Shown here piece after piece: positions 1 to 8,260 of a DNA stretch of 64,000 nucleotides. Under the pieces are notes generated by a model. That model had not been told where the DNA came from. It did not search any database and saw nothing but the letters and a program-made list of their open reading frames with translations. Numbering within the stretch: position 1 is the first letter of the stretch; each line of letters begins with the position of its first letter. The translations under genes and the position numbers were made by a program. The DNA comes from JAAOIF01 sp965217125 (lineage in GTDB: Bacteria > Pseudomonadota > Gammaproteobacteria > PS1 > Pseudothioglobaceae): contig OZ244244.1 in NCBI GenBank assembly GCA_965217125.1, positions 1,886,999-1,950,998 of the forward strand. The letters run 5' to 3'.

Positions 1-236
1 CCGGCAATTTCAAAGGTATTTCTGGTGCGGGTAGATGGTTCAAAAAACAAGTTGGCGATTGACATATCGTCCAGCGCTTTGGATTTTTTTAGATTGCCAG
101 CGTCATCAATCAGACCATCGGCAATATCAAGAATGTGGGTTAAATGATTTTTCCCCAGCCCTTCAAGACCTAATAAATGAATCAGTTTCCCTGCGGGATT
201 GAGTTGGATGTTATTGCTAATTAAGTTATTTTTCAT
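1..236 (-). CDS. pyrB: Aspartate carbamoyltransferase catalytic chain, N-terminal part (cut by window edge)
   Basis: Catalyses carbamoyl phosphate + aspartate to carbamoyl aspartate, the first committed step of pyrimidine synthesis in the cytosol. Only the first 78 codons are present. They include the carbamoyl-phosphate loop FFEPSTRTRNTFEIA, with the S-T-R-T-R core at residues 68-72, which is diagnostic of the transcarbamoylase family. The ATG overlaps the TGA of the upstream ruvX gene by 4 bases, so the two are translationally coupled. A ruvX-pyrB order is common in gammaproteobacteria. The C-terminal aspartate-binding domain lies outside the window. Confidence 0.93.
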   Translation of the reverse strand, partial: MKNNLISNNIQLNPAGKLIHLLGLEGLGKNHLTHILDIADGLIDDAGNLKKSKALDDMSIANLFFEPSTRTRNTFEIA

Positions 237-658
237 ACAATTGTTTGATTGAGCCAAGTTTGTAATATCAACTGTGCTGAACGCCTATCAACTTCACCGC
301 GTTTGGCCTTAGGGTGATGATGGTTATATTTTAGTTGTTTTTTGGCTTCATTTGAGGATAAATATTCGTCTATAAAGGCAACTTTAATATTATATCTGGC
401 TTCTAACTTTCTGCCAAAACTCTTGGCAATAAAAGTCATTTCTTGCGCTTTGCCGTCTTGCTTAAATGGCAAACCGACTATAAATAAATCAGCATTATGG
501 GCTTTAATAATTTGGTCAAAACTGTGCCAATTAGTTGCGCCGTTTTTATGATGTTTGACAGTTTCAAGTCCGCTAGCTTGTGCGTTTAGGCTATTTGCGA
601 TTGCCACGCCTGTGCGTTTAGTGCCAACATCAAAGCCTAAATATATCTCAACCTTCAC
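233..658 (-). CDS. ruvX: RuvX/YqgF family RNase H-fold nuclease
   Basis: Small RNase H-like nuclease of the YqgF family, known in E. coli for pre-16S rRNA 5' end processing and long annotated as a putative Holliday junction resolvase. The 141-residue length is normal. The N-terminal strand LGFDVGTKRTGVA carries the first catalytic Asp. FIVGLPFKQDG and FIDEYLSS supply the central motif and acidic residue, and DRRSAQLIL holds the last Asp. The start is GTG, which overlaps the mltB stop by 4 bases. It sits in a tight mltB-ruvX-pyrB run read leftwards. Confidence 0.92.
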   Translation of the reverse strand: MKVEIYLGFDVGTKRTGVAIANSLNAQASGLETVKHHKNGATNWHSFDQIIKAHNADLFIVGLPFKQDGKAQEMTFIAKSFGRKLEARYNIKVAFIDEYLSSNEAKKQLKYNHHHPKAKRGEVDRRSAQLILQTWLNQTIV

Positions 659-1869
659 AATTTTTGCAATTGTTGTAATAATTGATAACCCACATAACCA
701 TCGGCAGGCAGGCGATTGGCTGTTTGATAAGCGCGCGTGGCGGCACGGGTTTTTGGACCAGCAATACCATCGGGCTTGCCCGCATTAAAACCAAGTTGAT
801 TAAGTTTGCTTTGAATCATCAGCACATCAGCACGATTTAGAGACGGCTCTGTAATTGGGCTGGCAAGCAAGGGTTGATTGTTGTCAAATTTATCCGCTAA
901 ATGCCCGACTGCTAGCGCATATAAAATTGAGCGATTCCAACGCAAAATTGCATAAAAATTACGATAAACTAAAAATGCAGGCCCTGTGAAACCCATCGGT
1001 AAAATCAATGATGCTGGCATAGTAGAATTGGGCAAATCATCCCCATTTGCACGGCGCACCCCTAAAGCCTGCCACTCATTGACGGATTTTTTAGTATTGA
1101 GATTTGTCAAAGAAAAATCAAAATCGGGCTTTATGGCAACTTCGCGCCCCCAGCGCTCGCCTTTATGCCAGCCGATATGGGTGAGAAAATTGGCACTGCT
1201 GTTCATAATATCTGCAAAACTATCCCACAAACCTAATTTGCCATCGCCATCGCTATCAATCGCATAAGCGGCAACATTGCTGGGCATAAATTGCGTGTTG
1301 CCCATAGCCCCAGCCCACGAGCCTTCGACATCAAGCGGCAGTTTGCCTTGATCAATTAGCTTGAGTAGAGCTAACAATTCACGGGTGAAAAAATCGCGGC
1401 GGCGCAAATCAAAACTCAATGTTGCCAGCGAGCGTATCAGCTTCATTTTGCCAACATGCTTGCCGTAGTTGGTTTCTAAGCCCCAAAATGCCACTAAAAT
1501 TGACGGACGCACCCCATATTTTTTATACACTTGATTAAGTGAATCTTGGTTTTCTTGTAGTTTGAGCTTGCCTTTCTCTAAGCGATTATCGCTCACTCTG
1601 GAATGCAGATAATGCCAAAAATTCAGGGTAAATTCTGCTTGATTGCGGTCATATTGAATAACTTTTGGGTCAGGTGTTAAGCCCTTAAATGCTTTATCTA
1701 AAGTTATTATTGATACGCCTTGACGCTTTGCTTTGCTATAAATAGTGCTTAGGAAAATTTCAAAATCTTGTTGGCTAAATGTTGGGTCTTTTTGCAGGGT
1801 ATCATCTACACCTATATTAACCGCAAAAACAGATGTGCTAACAACAAATAAAAATATGAAACGAAACAT
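655..1869 (-). CDS. mltB: MltB-type lytic murein transglycosylase with C-terminal peptidoglycan-binding domain
   Basis: Cleaves glycan strands of peptidoglycan with formation of 1,6-anhydro ends, in the periplasm. Residues 1-16 form a signal peptide ending VFA. There is no lipobox, so it appears soluble, unlike E. coli MltB. The SLT-like domain holds the catalytic Glu (about residue 132) in FWGLETNYG, followed by GAMGNTQFMPSN, typical of the MltB family. Residues about 345-400 match a PG_binding_1 domain (QSKLNQLGFNAGKPDGIAG). The start codon overlaps the divergent apbE gene by 14 bases. Confidence 0.92.
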   Translation of the reverse strand: MFRFIFLFVVSTSVFAVNIGVDDTLQKDPTFSQQDFEIFLSTIYSKAKRQGVSIITLDKAFKGLTPDPKVIQYDRNQAEFTLNFWHYLHSRVSDNRLEKGKLKLQENQDSLNQVYKKYGVRPSILVAFWGLETNYGKHVGKMKLIRSLATLSFDLRRRDFFTRELLALLKLIDQGKLPLDVEGSWAGAMGNTQFMPSNVAAYAIDSDGDGKLGLWDSFADIMNSSANFLTHIGWHKGERWGREVAIKPDFDFSLTNLNTKKSVNEWQALGVRRANGDDLPNSTMPASLILPMGFTGPAFLVYRNFYAILRWNRSILYALAVGHLADKFDNNQPLLASPITEPSLNRADVLMIQSKLNQLGFNAGKPDGIAGPKTRAATRAYQTANRLPADGYVGYQLLQQLQKL

Positions 1870-2809
1870 AGCAAAATTATACCTCGTCTTGTTACTATTA
1901 AGTGCTTGTGATTTTAATACAAAAGCTAAAGTTGTGGTCGGGACTACTATGGGGACTACTTATAGCATCACTCAGCTTGACGGGGAAATGGTATCAAAAC
2001 AACAAATTGATGCTAAATTAAAACAAATCAATGCCATATTTTCAACTTGGGATAAAAATTCAGAATTATCTTTACTTAATCGCTCGCCTATCAATCAGTG
2101 GATTGCGGTTTCTGATGAGCTATTTTTTATTTTAACTGAATCAATAAAATTGCATCAAAAAACTCAAGCTTATTTTAATCCGGGCCTGGGCCGCTTGATT
2201 GATATTTGGGGCTTTGGCGCAACGCAGGTGAAGCACAAGCCTAATTTGGACAAGGTGAGTGCGGCGTTGAAAAACAGTGCTATTCAGTCTTTACAACTGC
2301 AACACGGCAAGCTTAAAAAAACCCAAGACATTCATATTAACCTATCAGCCATTGTTAAAGGTTATGCACTTGATGAGATTGCTAAACTACTGAGTAATAA
2401 CAACAGCCAGAATTTTTTAGTGGAAATTGGCGGCGAGGCTATTGTGCGTGGCAGGCGTGGTGGCAAACTGTGGGTATTGGGCATTGAACATCCTAACAAA
2501 CAACGCCCGATTGCCATCAAACTCACTAACCAAGCGATTGCCACCTCAGGCAATTATCGTAACTATTTTGTTTGGCAGGGCAAGCAATATATGCACATTT
2601 TAGACCCGAATACTGGTTTTCCTGCTAATACTGACCTTGCCTCAGTCAGCGTGCTACATTCACAAACTATGATTGCTGATGTATATGCCACAGCGATGAT
2701 GGCAATGGGCAGTGCAAAGGCGATTGCCTTAGCCAAGCGAGCTAATTTGTCAGTGATATTGATTTTTAACCAATCTCATGGCTTTAAAGTGGTAAAAATA
2801 AACCTATGA
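1856..2809 (+). CDS. apbE: ApbE-family FAD:protein FMN transferase (lipoprotein)
   Basis: Attaches FMN covalently to threonine in periplasmic parts of Nqr/Rnf-type complexes and related flavoproteins. The ATG at 1856 was chosen because it begins a lipoprotein signal (LLLLSAC lipobox). An in-frame reading further upstream is antisense to mltB and has no such signal. Family motifs are present: GTTMGTTYSI near the N-terminus, INLSAIVKGYALDEIA, FLVEIGGEAIVRG, HILDPNTGFPA and ADVYATAMMAMG (Mg2+/FAD site). About 317 residues, slightly short but complete. Its TGA overlaps the rarA start (ATGA). Confidence 0.92.
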   Translation: MKRNIAKLYLVLLLLSACDFNTKAKVVVGTTMGTTYSITQLDGEMVSKQQIDAKLKQINAIFSTWDKNSELSLLNRSPINQWIAVSDELFFILTESIKLHQKTQAYFNPGLGRLIDIWGFGATQVKHKPNLDKVSAALKNSAIQSLQLQHGKLKKTQDIHINLSAIVKGYALDEIAKLLSNNNSQNFLVEIGGEAIVRGRRGGKLWVLGIEHPNKQRPIAIKLTNQAIATSGNYRNYFVWQGKQYMHILDPNTGFPANTDLASVSVLHSQTMIADVYATAMMAMGSAKAIALAKRANLSVILIFNQSHGFKVVKINL

Positions 2810-4050
2810 AACCGCTTGCTGAAATTTTAAGACCACAAAGCATAGATGATTTTTTTGGCCAGTCACATTTGCTTAATAATATCCATCCATTGGGTAGGAC
2901 GATTGCCAGCGGACAGTTGCATTCAATGATTTTGTGGGGGCCATCAGGCACTGGAAAAACCACTTTGGCGCGTATTATTGTGAATAAAGTTGGTGGGCAT
3001 TTTGAGCAACTTAGTGCAGTATTGGATGGCGTTAAAGAGCTTAGGGCAGTGCTTGAAAATGCCAAGAAGTTTCAAAATATTGGCAAGCACACTGTTTTAT
3101 TTGTGGATGAAATTCATCGTTTTAACAAGGCACAGCAAGACGGCTTTTTGCCACATATTGAATCTGGGCTAATAACATTAATTGGTGCAACTACTGAAAA
3201 TCCATCGTTTGAGCTAAATAGTGCCTTACTCTCGCGTGTTAGCGTGTATGTTTTTAAGGTGTTGAATGCGCAAGAATTGGCGAAAATACTGCAACGCGCT
3301 TTGTCCTATAAAAAATTACAATTAAGCGATGAGGCAGCCAAAACCAGCATTATTAATGCTTGCAGTGGCGATGCTCGCCGCCTTATCAATATAGTTGAGC
3401 AGATTGCTTTGGCTAAATTGGATAAACTTGATGTTGATTCAGTCCGGCAATTATTGGCAGCCAAAATTTCGCTATTTGACAAGGGCGGTGATATTTTTTA
3501 TCAGCAACTTTCAGCTTTTCACAAATCAGTGCGTGGCTCGTCGCCTGACGGCGCACTGTATTGGATGGCAAGAATGTTGGTCGCTGGTTGTGATGCCAAA
3601 ACTATTGCCAGACGATTGCTGGCGATTGCCTCAGAAGACATTGGCAATGCCGACCCGCGCGCTTTGGAAATCACTCTGAATGCTTGGCAAGTGTTTGAAC
3701 GCGTTGGCGAAAAAGAAGGCAATCGTGCCATCGCCCAAGCAGCAGTATATTGTGCAGTTGCACCAAAATCAAACGCAGTTTATAGCGCCTTTAATCAGGC
3801 AATGCAACAGGCCAAACAAACCGCTGATTTGCCAGTGCCAAAACATTTATGCAACGCCCCCACCGAGCTAATGAATAATTTAGCCTACGGCAAAGGCTAT
3901 CGTTATGCACATAATGAGCCAGACGGCATCGCCAAAGGGCAAAAATATTTCCCCGATGATTTAGGCGAACAACAATATTATTTGCCCACTAACCGTGGTT
4001 TAGAGATTAAAATCCAAGAAAAACTCAAACAATTAAGAGGCGAATGTTGA
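2806..4050 (+). CDS. rarA: Replication-associated recombination protein A (AAA+ ATPase)
   Basis: MgsA/RarA/WRNIP1-family clamp-loader-like ATPase acting at stalled replication forks. Walker A is GPSGTGKTT (residues 45-53), Walker B is VLFVDEIHRF (about 97-106), sensor 1 is GATTENPSF, and the C-terminal tetramerisation region includes EDIGNADPRAL and YPDD-like KYFPDDLGEQQYY. Length 414 is usual. The last 82 bases before the terminal codons are repeated exactly at 7779-7860. The protein now ends with Gly-Glu-Cys, while the downstream copy would end with Asp-stop, so the extreme C-terminus was probably replaced when the adjacent island inserted. Confidence 0.95.
   Translation: MKPLAEILRPQSIDDFFGQSHLLNNIHPLGRTIASGQLHSMILWGPSGTGKTTLARIIVNKVGGHFEQLSAVLDGVKELRAVLENAKKFQNIGKHTVLFVDEIHRFNKAQQDGFLPHIESGLITLIGATTENPSFELNSALLSRVSVYVFKVLNAQELAKILQRALSYKKLQLSDEAAKTSIINACSGDARRLINIVEQIALAKLDKLDVDSVRQLLAAKISLFDKGGDIFYQQLSAFHKSVRGSSPDGALYWMARMLVAGCDAKTIARRLLAIASEDIGNADPRALEITLNAWQVFERVGEKEGNRAIAQAAVYCAVAPKSNAVYSAFNQAMQQAKQTADLPVPKHLCNAPTELMNNLAYGKGYRYAHNEPDGIAKGQKYFPDDLGEQQYYLPTNRGLEIKIQEKLKQLRGEC
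3958..4039 (+). repeat. 82-bp direct repeat, left copy (within rarA 3' end)
   Basis: This segment is identical base for base to 7779-7860. It lies in frame inside rarA and ends 11 bases before the rarA stop. The two copies bracket the AT-rich methylase/nuclease island. The sequences diverge immediately on both sides, giving a clean boundary. Confidence 0.97.
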
Positions 4051-4117
4051 ATACAAGACTTTATAATTTAATCATTGATAAAATAGTAATTATTGAAACC
4101 ACTGAGAAAAAATAGAA

Positions 4118-7054
4118 ATGAGTTTGGATGGCATTTATAGTCAGTTAAACATAAATCCTGATAACGGGCTTTGTGTCGTTAACGATAATAACTGTGCAAA
4201 AATTTTACCTAAAAGATTGAGTTCTTTAATAACAGAAAAACTTAAACCAGAATCATTTTTTTGTTTTGATAAAAAACCCTTAATTCTATTTTATGACTCC
4301 CCGTCCTCGTCAAACAAAACAGATATTTTTAAAAAAATATGGAATTTTAACGAAAGCCCTATCGTCATTATTAATGAGCCAAATGCTGTAGAAATATACA
4401 ACGGTTTTTCTTATTTAAAAGACAAAAAAACACTAAAATTATTGGCAAAACCTGACAAATTAACTGATTTTTCTTATTTTAAATTAGTTACTGGTAAATC
4501 TTTAGAAAAATACCATGCTGAATTTAAAAAAGAAAAGTACGTTTTTAAAAAAGGAAAACATGCTAACCGTACTCTGGAATCATCTTTACTTAATAATATC
4601 AATGCGGCTCGTGAAATTCTTATTGAACAGCACGATATAAAACCTGCTATAGCAAATGCGCTTATTGGCAAATGTATATTTGTGCGTTACTTAATAGACA
4701 GAAAAGTAGTGCTTAAATATGAAGTAGAGATTAATAGTAATAAGAGCTTTTGCCAGATTTTAGACAATAAAAAAGTACTAATAAAATTCTTTAAGTATTT
4801 ACAAGAAAAATTTAATGGTGAGGCGTTTTTACTTAATGACGATGAACTAGATAAAGTTCCTCAAGAGTCTTTTAATATTCTTAAAAGATTGTTAGAGGGT
4901 GAAGAAATATCAAGCGGACAACAATCATTATTTGATATATATGATTTTTCAATTATTCCTGTTGAATTTATTAGTAATGTTTATGAATCATTTATGGGCG
5001 AGGAAAAACAAAAAGGTGGAAGTGCTTACTACACTCCTAAATTTTTGGTGGATTACATCTTTTCAGAAACAGTAGAAAAAAAACTAAAAGACCAATCTGA
5101 ATATAATTGTAAAGTGCTTGACCCTGCATGTGGTTCGGGTATTTTTCTGGTAGAAGCACTAAGGCGAGTTATTGAAAAATACATAGATTCAAACAATAGA
5201 AGAATCATCACAAACGACAAGCTAAAAGAACTGGCAGAAAATAATATTTATGGCATAGATAAAGATAAAGATGCCATAAATGTAGCAATTTTTTCTATTT
5301 ATTTAGCCTTGCTTGATTATCAAAACCCAAAAGACATTGAAAACTTCATTTTCCCTAATTTAATAGATAATGGCAATTTTTTTATTGATGATTTTTTTGA
5401 TACAAATGCAGAATATAACAAAAAATTTCAGAAATTAGAGTTTGACTTTATTATCGGCAATCCACCATGGAAGCGTGGAGCTAGTAACAAAGACTTGTTT
5501 ATAAAATATATTAAAAAAAGAGATGCTGCCATTAGCAATAAAGAAATTGCCCAAGCGTTTTTATTTAGAACAAGCGATTTTAGTAGTAAAAATACTAAAT
5601 GCGCTTTAATTGTTACTAGCAAAGTTTTATATAATTTACAGGCAAAAAAATTTAGAACATATTTTTTAAAAAATTATTTAATTAACAAGGTTTTTGAATT
5701 AGCACCTGTTGCAAAAGAAATATTTGTTTCAGCAAATGCACCTGCAGTTATTCTGTTTTTCAAATACTCCCATAAAAAAAATACAGAATCAAACTTAATT
5801 ATTCACCAATGCTTAAAGTTAAATCGCTTATTTACTTTATTTAAGATTTTTACATTACAAAAACCAGATATTAAAACAGTGGTGCAAAAAAGACTTATTG
5901 AATATGATTGGCTGTGGAAAGTTTTAGTTTATGGTAGTTATTTGGATTTTAATTTTTTAAAAAGATTAAAAAATGATTATAAAGCCATACAGAATGTTAT
6001 TGATGATAGCCCATATATGTATGGTCGAGGTATTATAGTCGGGACAAATGATAAAAGGGATGATATGTCAGGGTATGTAGGTAAAAAATTAATTAATCAT
6101 AAAAAAGACATAAAACAATACTGCGTAACCTGTTCGCTAACATGGATAGAGCAAAGTGTAACCAGAAAAAGAAACAGTAAATTGTTTCAATCTCCTGTTC
6201 TTTTGGTGAAGCATGCATTAAATAAAAATAATATGAATGCTATATCTGCCATTTTATATACTGACGCACTATACAAAGATTCTATAACTGGAATAAAAGG
6301 AGATCTAGATAATTTAAAAATATTGTGTGGTTTATTTAATTCTGATTTTTTTAGTTATTTTATGGCAAACAACTCAATTGCTAGCATAGATAGAGGAAGA
6401 GCCCACGACAAAGAAAAATTTAATTTTCCTTATATTTATAATCCAAAAATTGCAGAAATAGTAAAAGAAATAAACAATGAAATACTGAAAGGCCCGCAAT
6501 TAAAAAATAAAAAAAATATTTTAATTCAAAATCTAAACAATGAAGTATTTAAAAGTTTTGATTTAAGCGAGCAAGAGAAAGATTTAGTGTATTATGCTAT
6601 CAATGTAACCATTCCAAGAATTAAAAAACATAGTGGATACGAAAATATTTTTTCACCTATTGCCTTTAAAGATGAAGCATTAAATGATTATATACAAATA
6701 TATTTTTCACGCTTTACAGGGTCGTTTGGTGATGATAAATATCTTAAAGCCGAGATATGGCATACCAAATATATTTTAGGTGTATTTTTTAAAGTAACCT
6801 CAGAAAACAATCAAATTAAATGGCGTGATGACAAGAGTAACGATAATTTTTTAGCAAAAATATCAGCTCTTGGTATTGAAGAAATAACAAAAAATTTGTT
6901 TATTCAAAAAGATATTAGAGGTTTTGAAGCAGAAGGCTTTTACATCATCAAACCAAACGAAAAAAACCTTTGGCATAAGGCAATGGCACATCTTGACGCT
7001 GATGATTTTATGGATGCCATACTGAAAACAGGCAAGAAAAAATACAATGAGTAG
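4118..7054 (+). CDS. Eco57I-type N6-adenine DNA methyltransferase, restriction-modification-like
   Basis: Large 978-residue protein. A SAM-dependent N6-adenine methylase core is plain: KGGSAYYTPKFLVDYI (about 299-314), motif I LDPACGSGIF (334-343), motif IV FIIGNPPWKR (444-453). Motifs I and IV in this order are the Eco57I/type IIG and gamma-class layout. The about 290-residue N-terminal domain has no nuclease motif I can identify, and the C-terminal about 400 residues would be target recognition. The gene overlaps the next, smaller gene by 8 bases. Base composition is clearly more AT-rich than rarA or crcB on either side, suggesting acquisition. Whether it restricts, only methylates, or belongs to another defence scheme cannot be told from sequence alone. 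Confidence 0.85.
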   Translation: MSLDGIYSQLNINPDNGLCVVNDNNCAKILPKRLSSLITEKLKPESFFCFDKKPLILFYDSPSSSNKTDIFKKIWNFNESPIVIINEPNAVEIYNGFSYLKDKKTLKLLAKPDKLTDFSYFKLVTGKSLEKYHAEFKKEKYVFKKGKHANRTLESSLLNNINAAREILIEQHDIKPAIANALIGKCIFVRYLIDRKVVLKYEVEINSNKSFCQILDNKKVLIKFFKYLQEKFNGEAFLLNDDELDKVPQESFNILKRLLEGEEISSGQQSLFDIYDFSIIPVEFISNVYESFMGEEKQKGGSAYYTPKFLVDYIFSETVEKKLKDQSEYNCKVLDPACGSGIFLVEALRRVIEKYIDSNNRRIITNDKLKELAENNIYGIDKDKDAINVAIFSIYLALLDYQNPKDIENFIFPNLIDNGNFFIDDFFDTNAEYNKKFQKLEFDFIIGNPPWKRGASNKDLFIKYIKKRDAAISNKEIAQAFLFRTSDFSSKNTKCALIVTSKVLYNLQAKKFRTYFLKNYLINKVFELAPVAKEIFVSANAPAVILFFKYSHKKNTESNLIIHQCLKLNRLFTLFKIFTLQKPDIKTVVQKRLIEYDWLWKVLVYGSYLDFNFLKRLKNDYKAIQNVIDDSPYMYGRGIIVGTNDKRDDMSGYVGKKLINHKKDIKQYCVTCSLTWIEQSVTRKRNSKLFQSPVLLVKHALNKNNMNAISAILYTDALYKDSITGIKGDLDNLKILCGLFNSDFFSYFMANNSIASIDRGRAHDKEKFNFPYIYNPKIAEIVKEINNEILKGPQLKNKKNILIQNLNNEVFKSFDLSEQEKDLVYYAINVTIPRIKKHSGYENIFSPIAFKDEALNDYIQIYFSRFTGSFGDDKYLKAEIWHTKYILGVFFKVTSENNQIKWRDDKSNDNFLAKISALGIEEITKNLFIQKDIRGFEAEGFYIIKPNEKNLWHKAMAHLDADDFMDAILKTGKKKYNE

Positions 7055-7757
7055 TTTAGAAGCCGATAATTTTAGACTTGCGCCAAAAGCATACTCTAAA
7101 GAGTTTGAATACATACTTACTGGTATTGTAAAGTGCTATAAATTAATATTAAAAAATAAAACCCCTATATCTAATAATGAAAATAAAATACGGGATATTA
7201 TATTAAAAAACTATTTGAATAATAATTCAATTAGAAAGCAAGTTGGCTTGGCTGATTATCTATTTGATGGTGAACCGATTGAAGGACAAGGGTTTGTTGA
7301 TATTAAAATATCCACACAAAATACTTTTAGCGACACTAGTGCTTATTACATTATAGAATGCAAAATATTAGACAATAAAAACTTAAAGGGTACTTCTGGG
7401 TTAAATGCAAAGTATATTAAAAATGGTATTATGCGATTTATTTCTGAAAAATACTCAGCATATTACGGCTTAAATGGCATGATTGGTTTTGTTGTTGAGC
7501 AGATGGATATTGCTAATAATATTGAAAATATCAATAACTTATTAGACAATGAATTTAGTAATGCAAATACGATAGAAAAACTAAAAACTGTAAATTTTGT
7601 TGAAAATTTTGCATATTCTTATCGTTCTACCCATAGAAATAACTCTAAAAAGCGTGTGCAACTTTATCATTTGATGTTTGATTTTTCAAAAAATTTAAAA
7701 CAACAGAAAAATCAAAGAGGCAAAACAAAGGCGAGTTCAGCCCATAAACCAACATAA
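7047..7757 (+). CDS. Putative PD-(D/E)XK-type nuclease paired with the methylase
   Basis: 236 residues, not assigned to a named family. A core compatible with the PD-(D/E)XK fold is visible: Glu45 in a helix (NNENKIRD), Asp85 in GFVDIKIS, then Glu104-x-Lys106 in YYIIECKIL. The spacing D-x18-ExK fits two core strands. The lysine-rich C-terminus (KQQKNQRGKTKA) could bind DNA. Its ATG lies inside the end of the methylase gene, so the two are coupled and probably act as one unit, the smaller as endonuclease. No signal peptide or membrane segment. Function is inferred from the motif and position only. Confidence 0.6.
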   Translation: MSSLEADNFRLAPKAYSKEFEYILTGIVKCYKLILKNKTPISNNENKIRDIILKNYLNNNSIRKQVGLADYLFDGEPIEGQGFVDIKISTQNTFSDTSAYYIIECKILDNKNLKGTSGLNAKYIKNGIMRFISEKYSAYYGLNGMIGFVVEQMDIANNIENINNLLDNEFSNANTIEKLKTVNFVENFAYSYRSTHRNNSKKRVQLYHLMFDFSKNLKQQKNQRGKTKASSAHKPT

Positions 7758-7778
7758 TGCTTTAGAAAGTGGCAGACA

Positions 7779-7860
7779 GATTTAGGCGAACAACAATATT
7801 ATTTGCCCACTAACCGTGGTTTAGAGATTAAAATCCAAGAAAAACTCAAACAATTAAGAG
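7779..7860 (+). repeat. 82-bp direct repeat, right copy (orphan rarA 3' end)
   Basis: Exact copy of 3958-4039. Here it has no gene body upstream. Read in the rarA frame it would end Gln-Leu-Arg-Asp-stop, directly before the crcB start at 7868. This is probably the ancestral rarA-crcB junction, left behind when the island inserted. Confidence 0.96.
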
Positions 7861-7867
7861 ACTAATT

Positions 7868-8260
7868 ATGACTTTTTTATCGACCGTTTTAGTGATTGGT
7901 GTAGGTGCTACTATTGGCGCTAGTATGCGTTATTATTTAACTCAGTTTATGAATAGCGCCTTTGCCTCAAGCCTGCCTTATGGCACTTTAAGTGCAAATA
8001 TTATTGGTTCATTTTTGGCAGGGGTGTTGGTGATATTAGTGCTGGAAAAAGCCGCATTGCATGAGGCTTATCGATTGTTGTTATTGGTGGGTTTTGCTGG
8101 GTCTTTGACCACTATGTCGGCTTTGTCGTTGGAGTCAGTTGAGATGATGAGTTTGGGGCATTATGGGCAAGCGGGCATTAATATTTTGCTAAATGTAGCG
8201 TTATCTTTGTTGGCTGCTGCTGTTGGGATTATGCTAACCCGCTACTTATTGAACGCATAA
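7868..8260 (+). CDS. crcB: CrcB/Fluc fluoride ion channel
   Basis: Dual-topology inner-membrane fluoride exporter, acting as a dimer. The 130 residues contain four hydrophobic segments. Family motifs are GATIGASMRYYL near the N-terminus, the TLSANIIGSFLAG pore asparagine region, and GFAGSLTTMSALS, the Fluc GxxGxxTTFS signature with Met in place of Phe. It directly follows the right-hand rarA repeat and overlaps gshB convergently by 15 bases. Confidence 0.93.
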   Translation: MTFLSTVLVIGVGATIGASMRYYLTQFMNSAFASSLPYGTLSANIIGSFLAGVLVILVLEKAALHEAYRLLLLVGFAGSLTTMSALSLESVEMMSLGHYGQAGINILLNVALSLLAAAVGIMLTRYLLNA

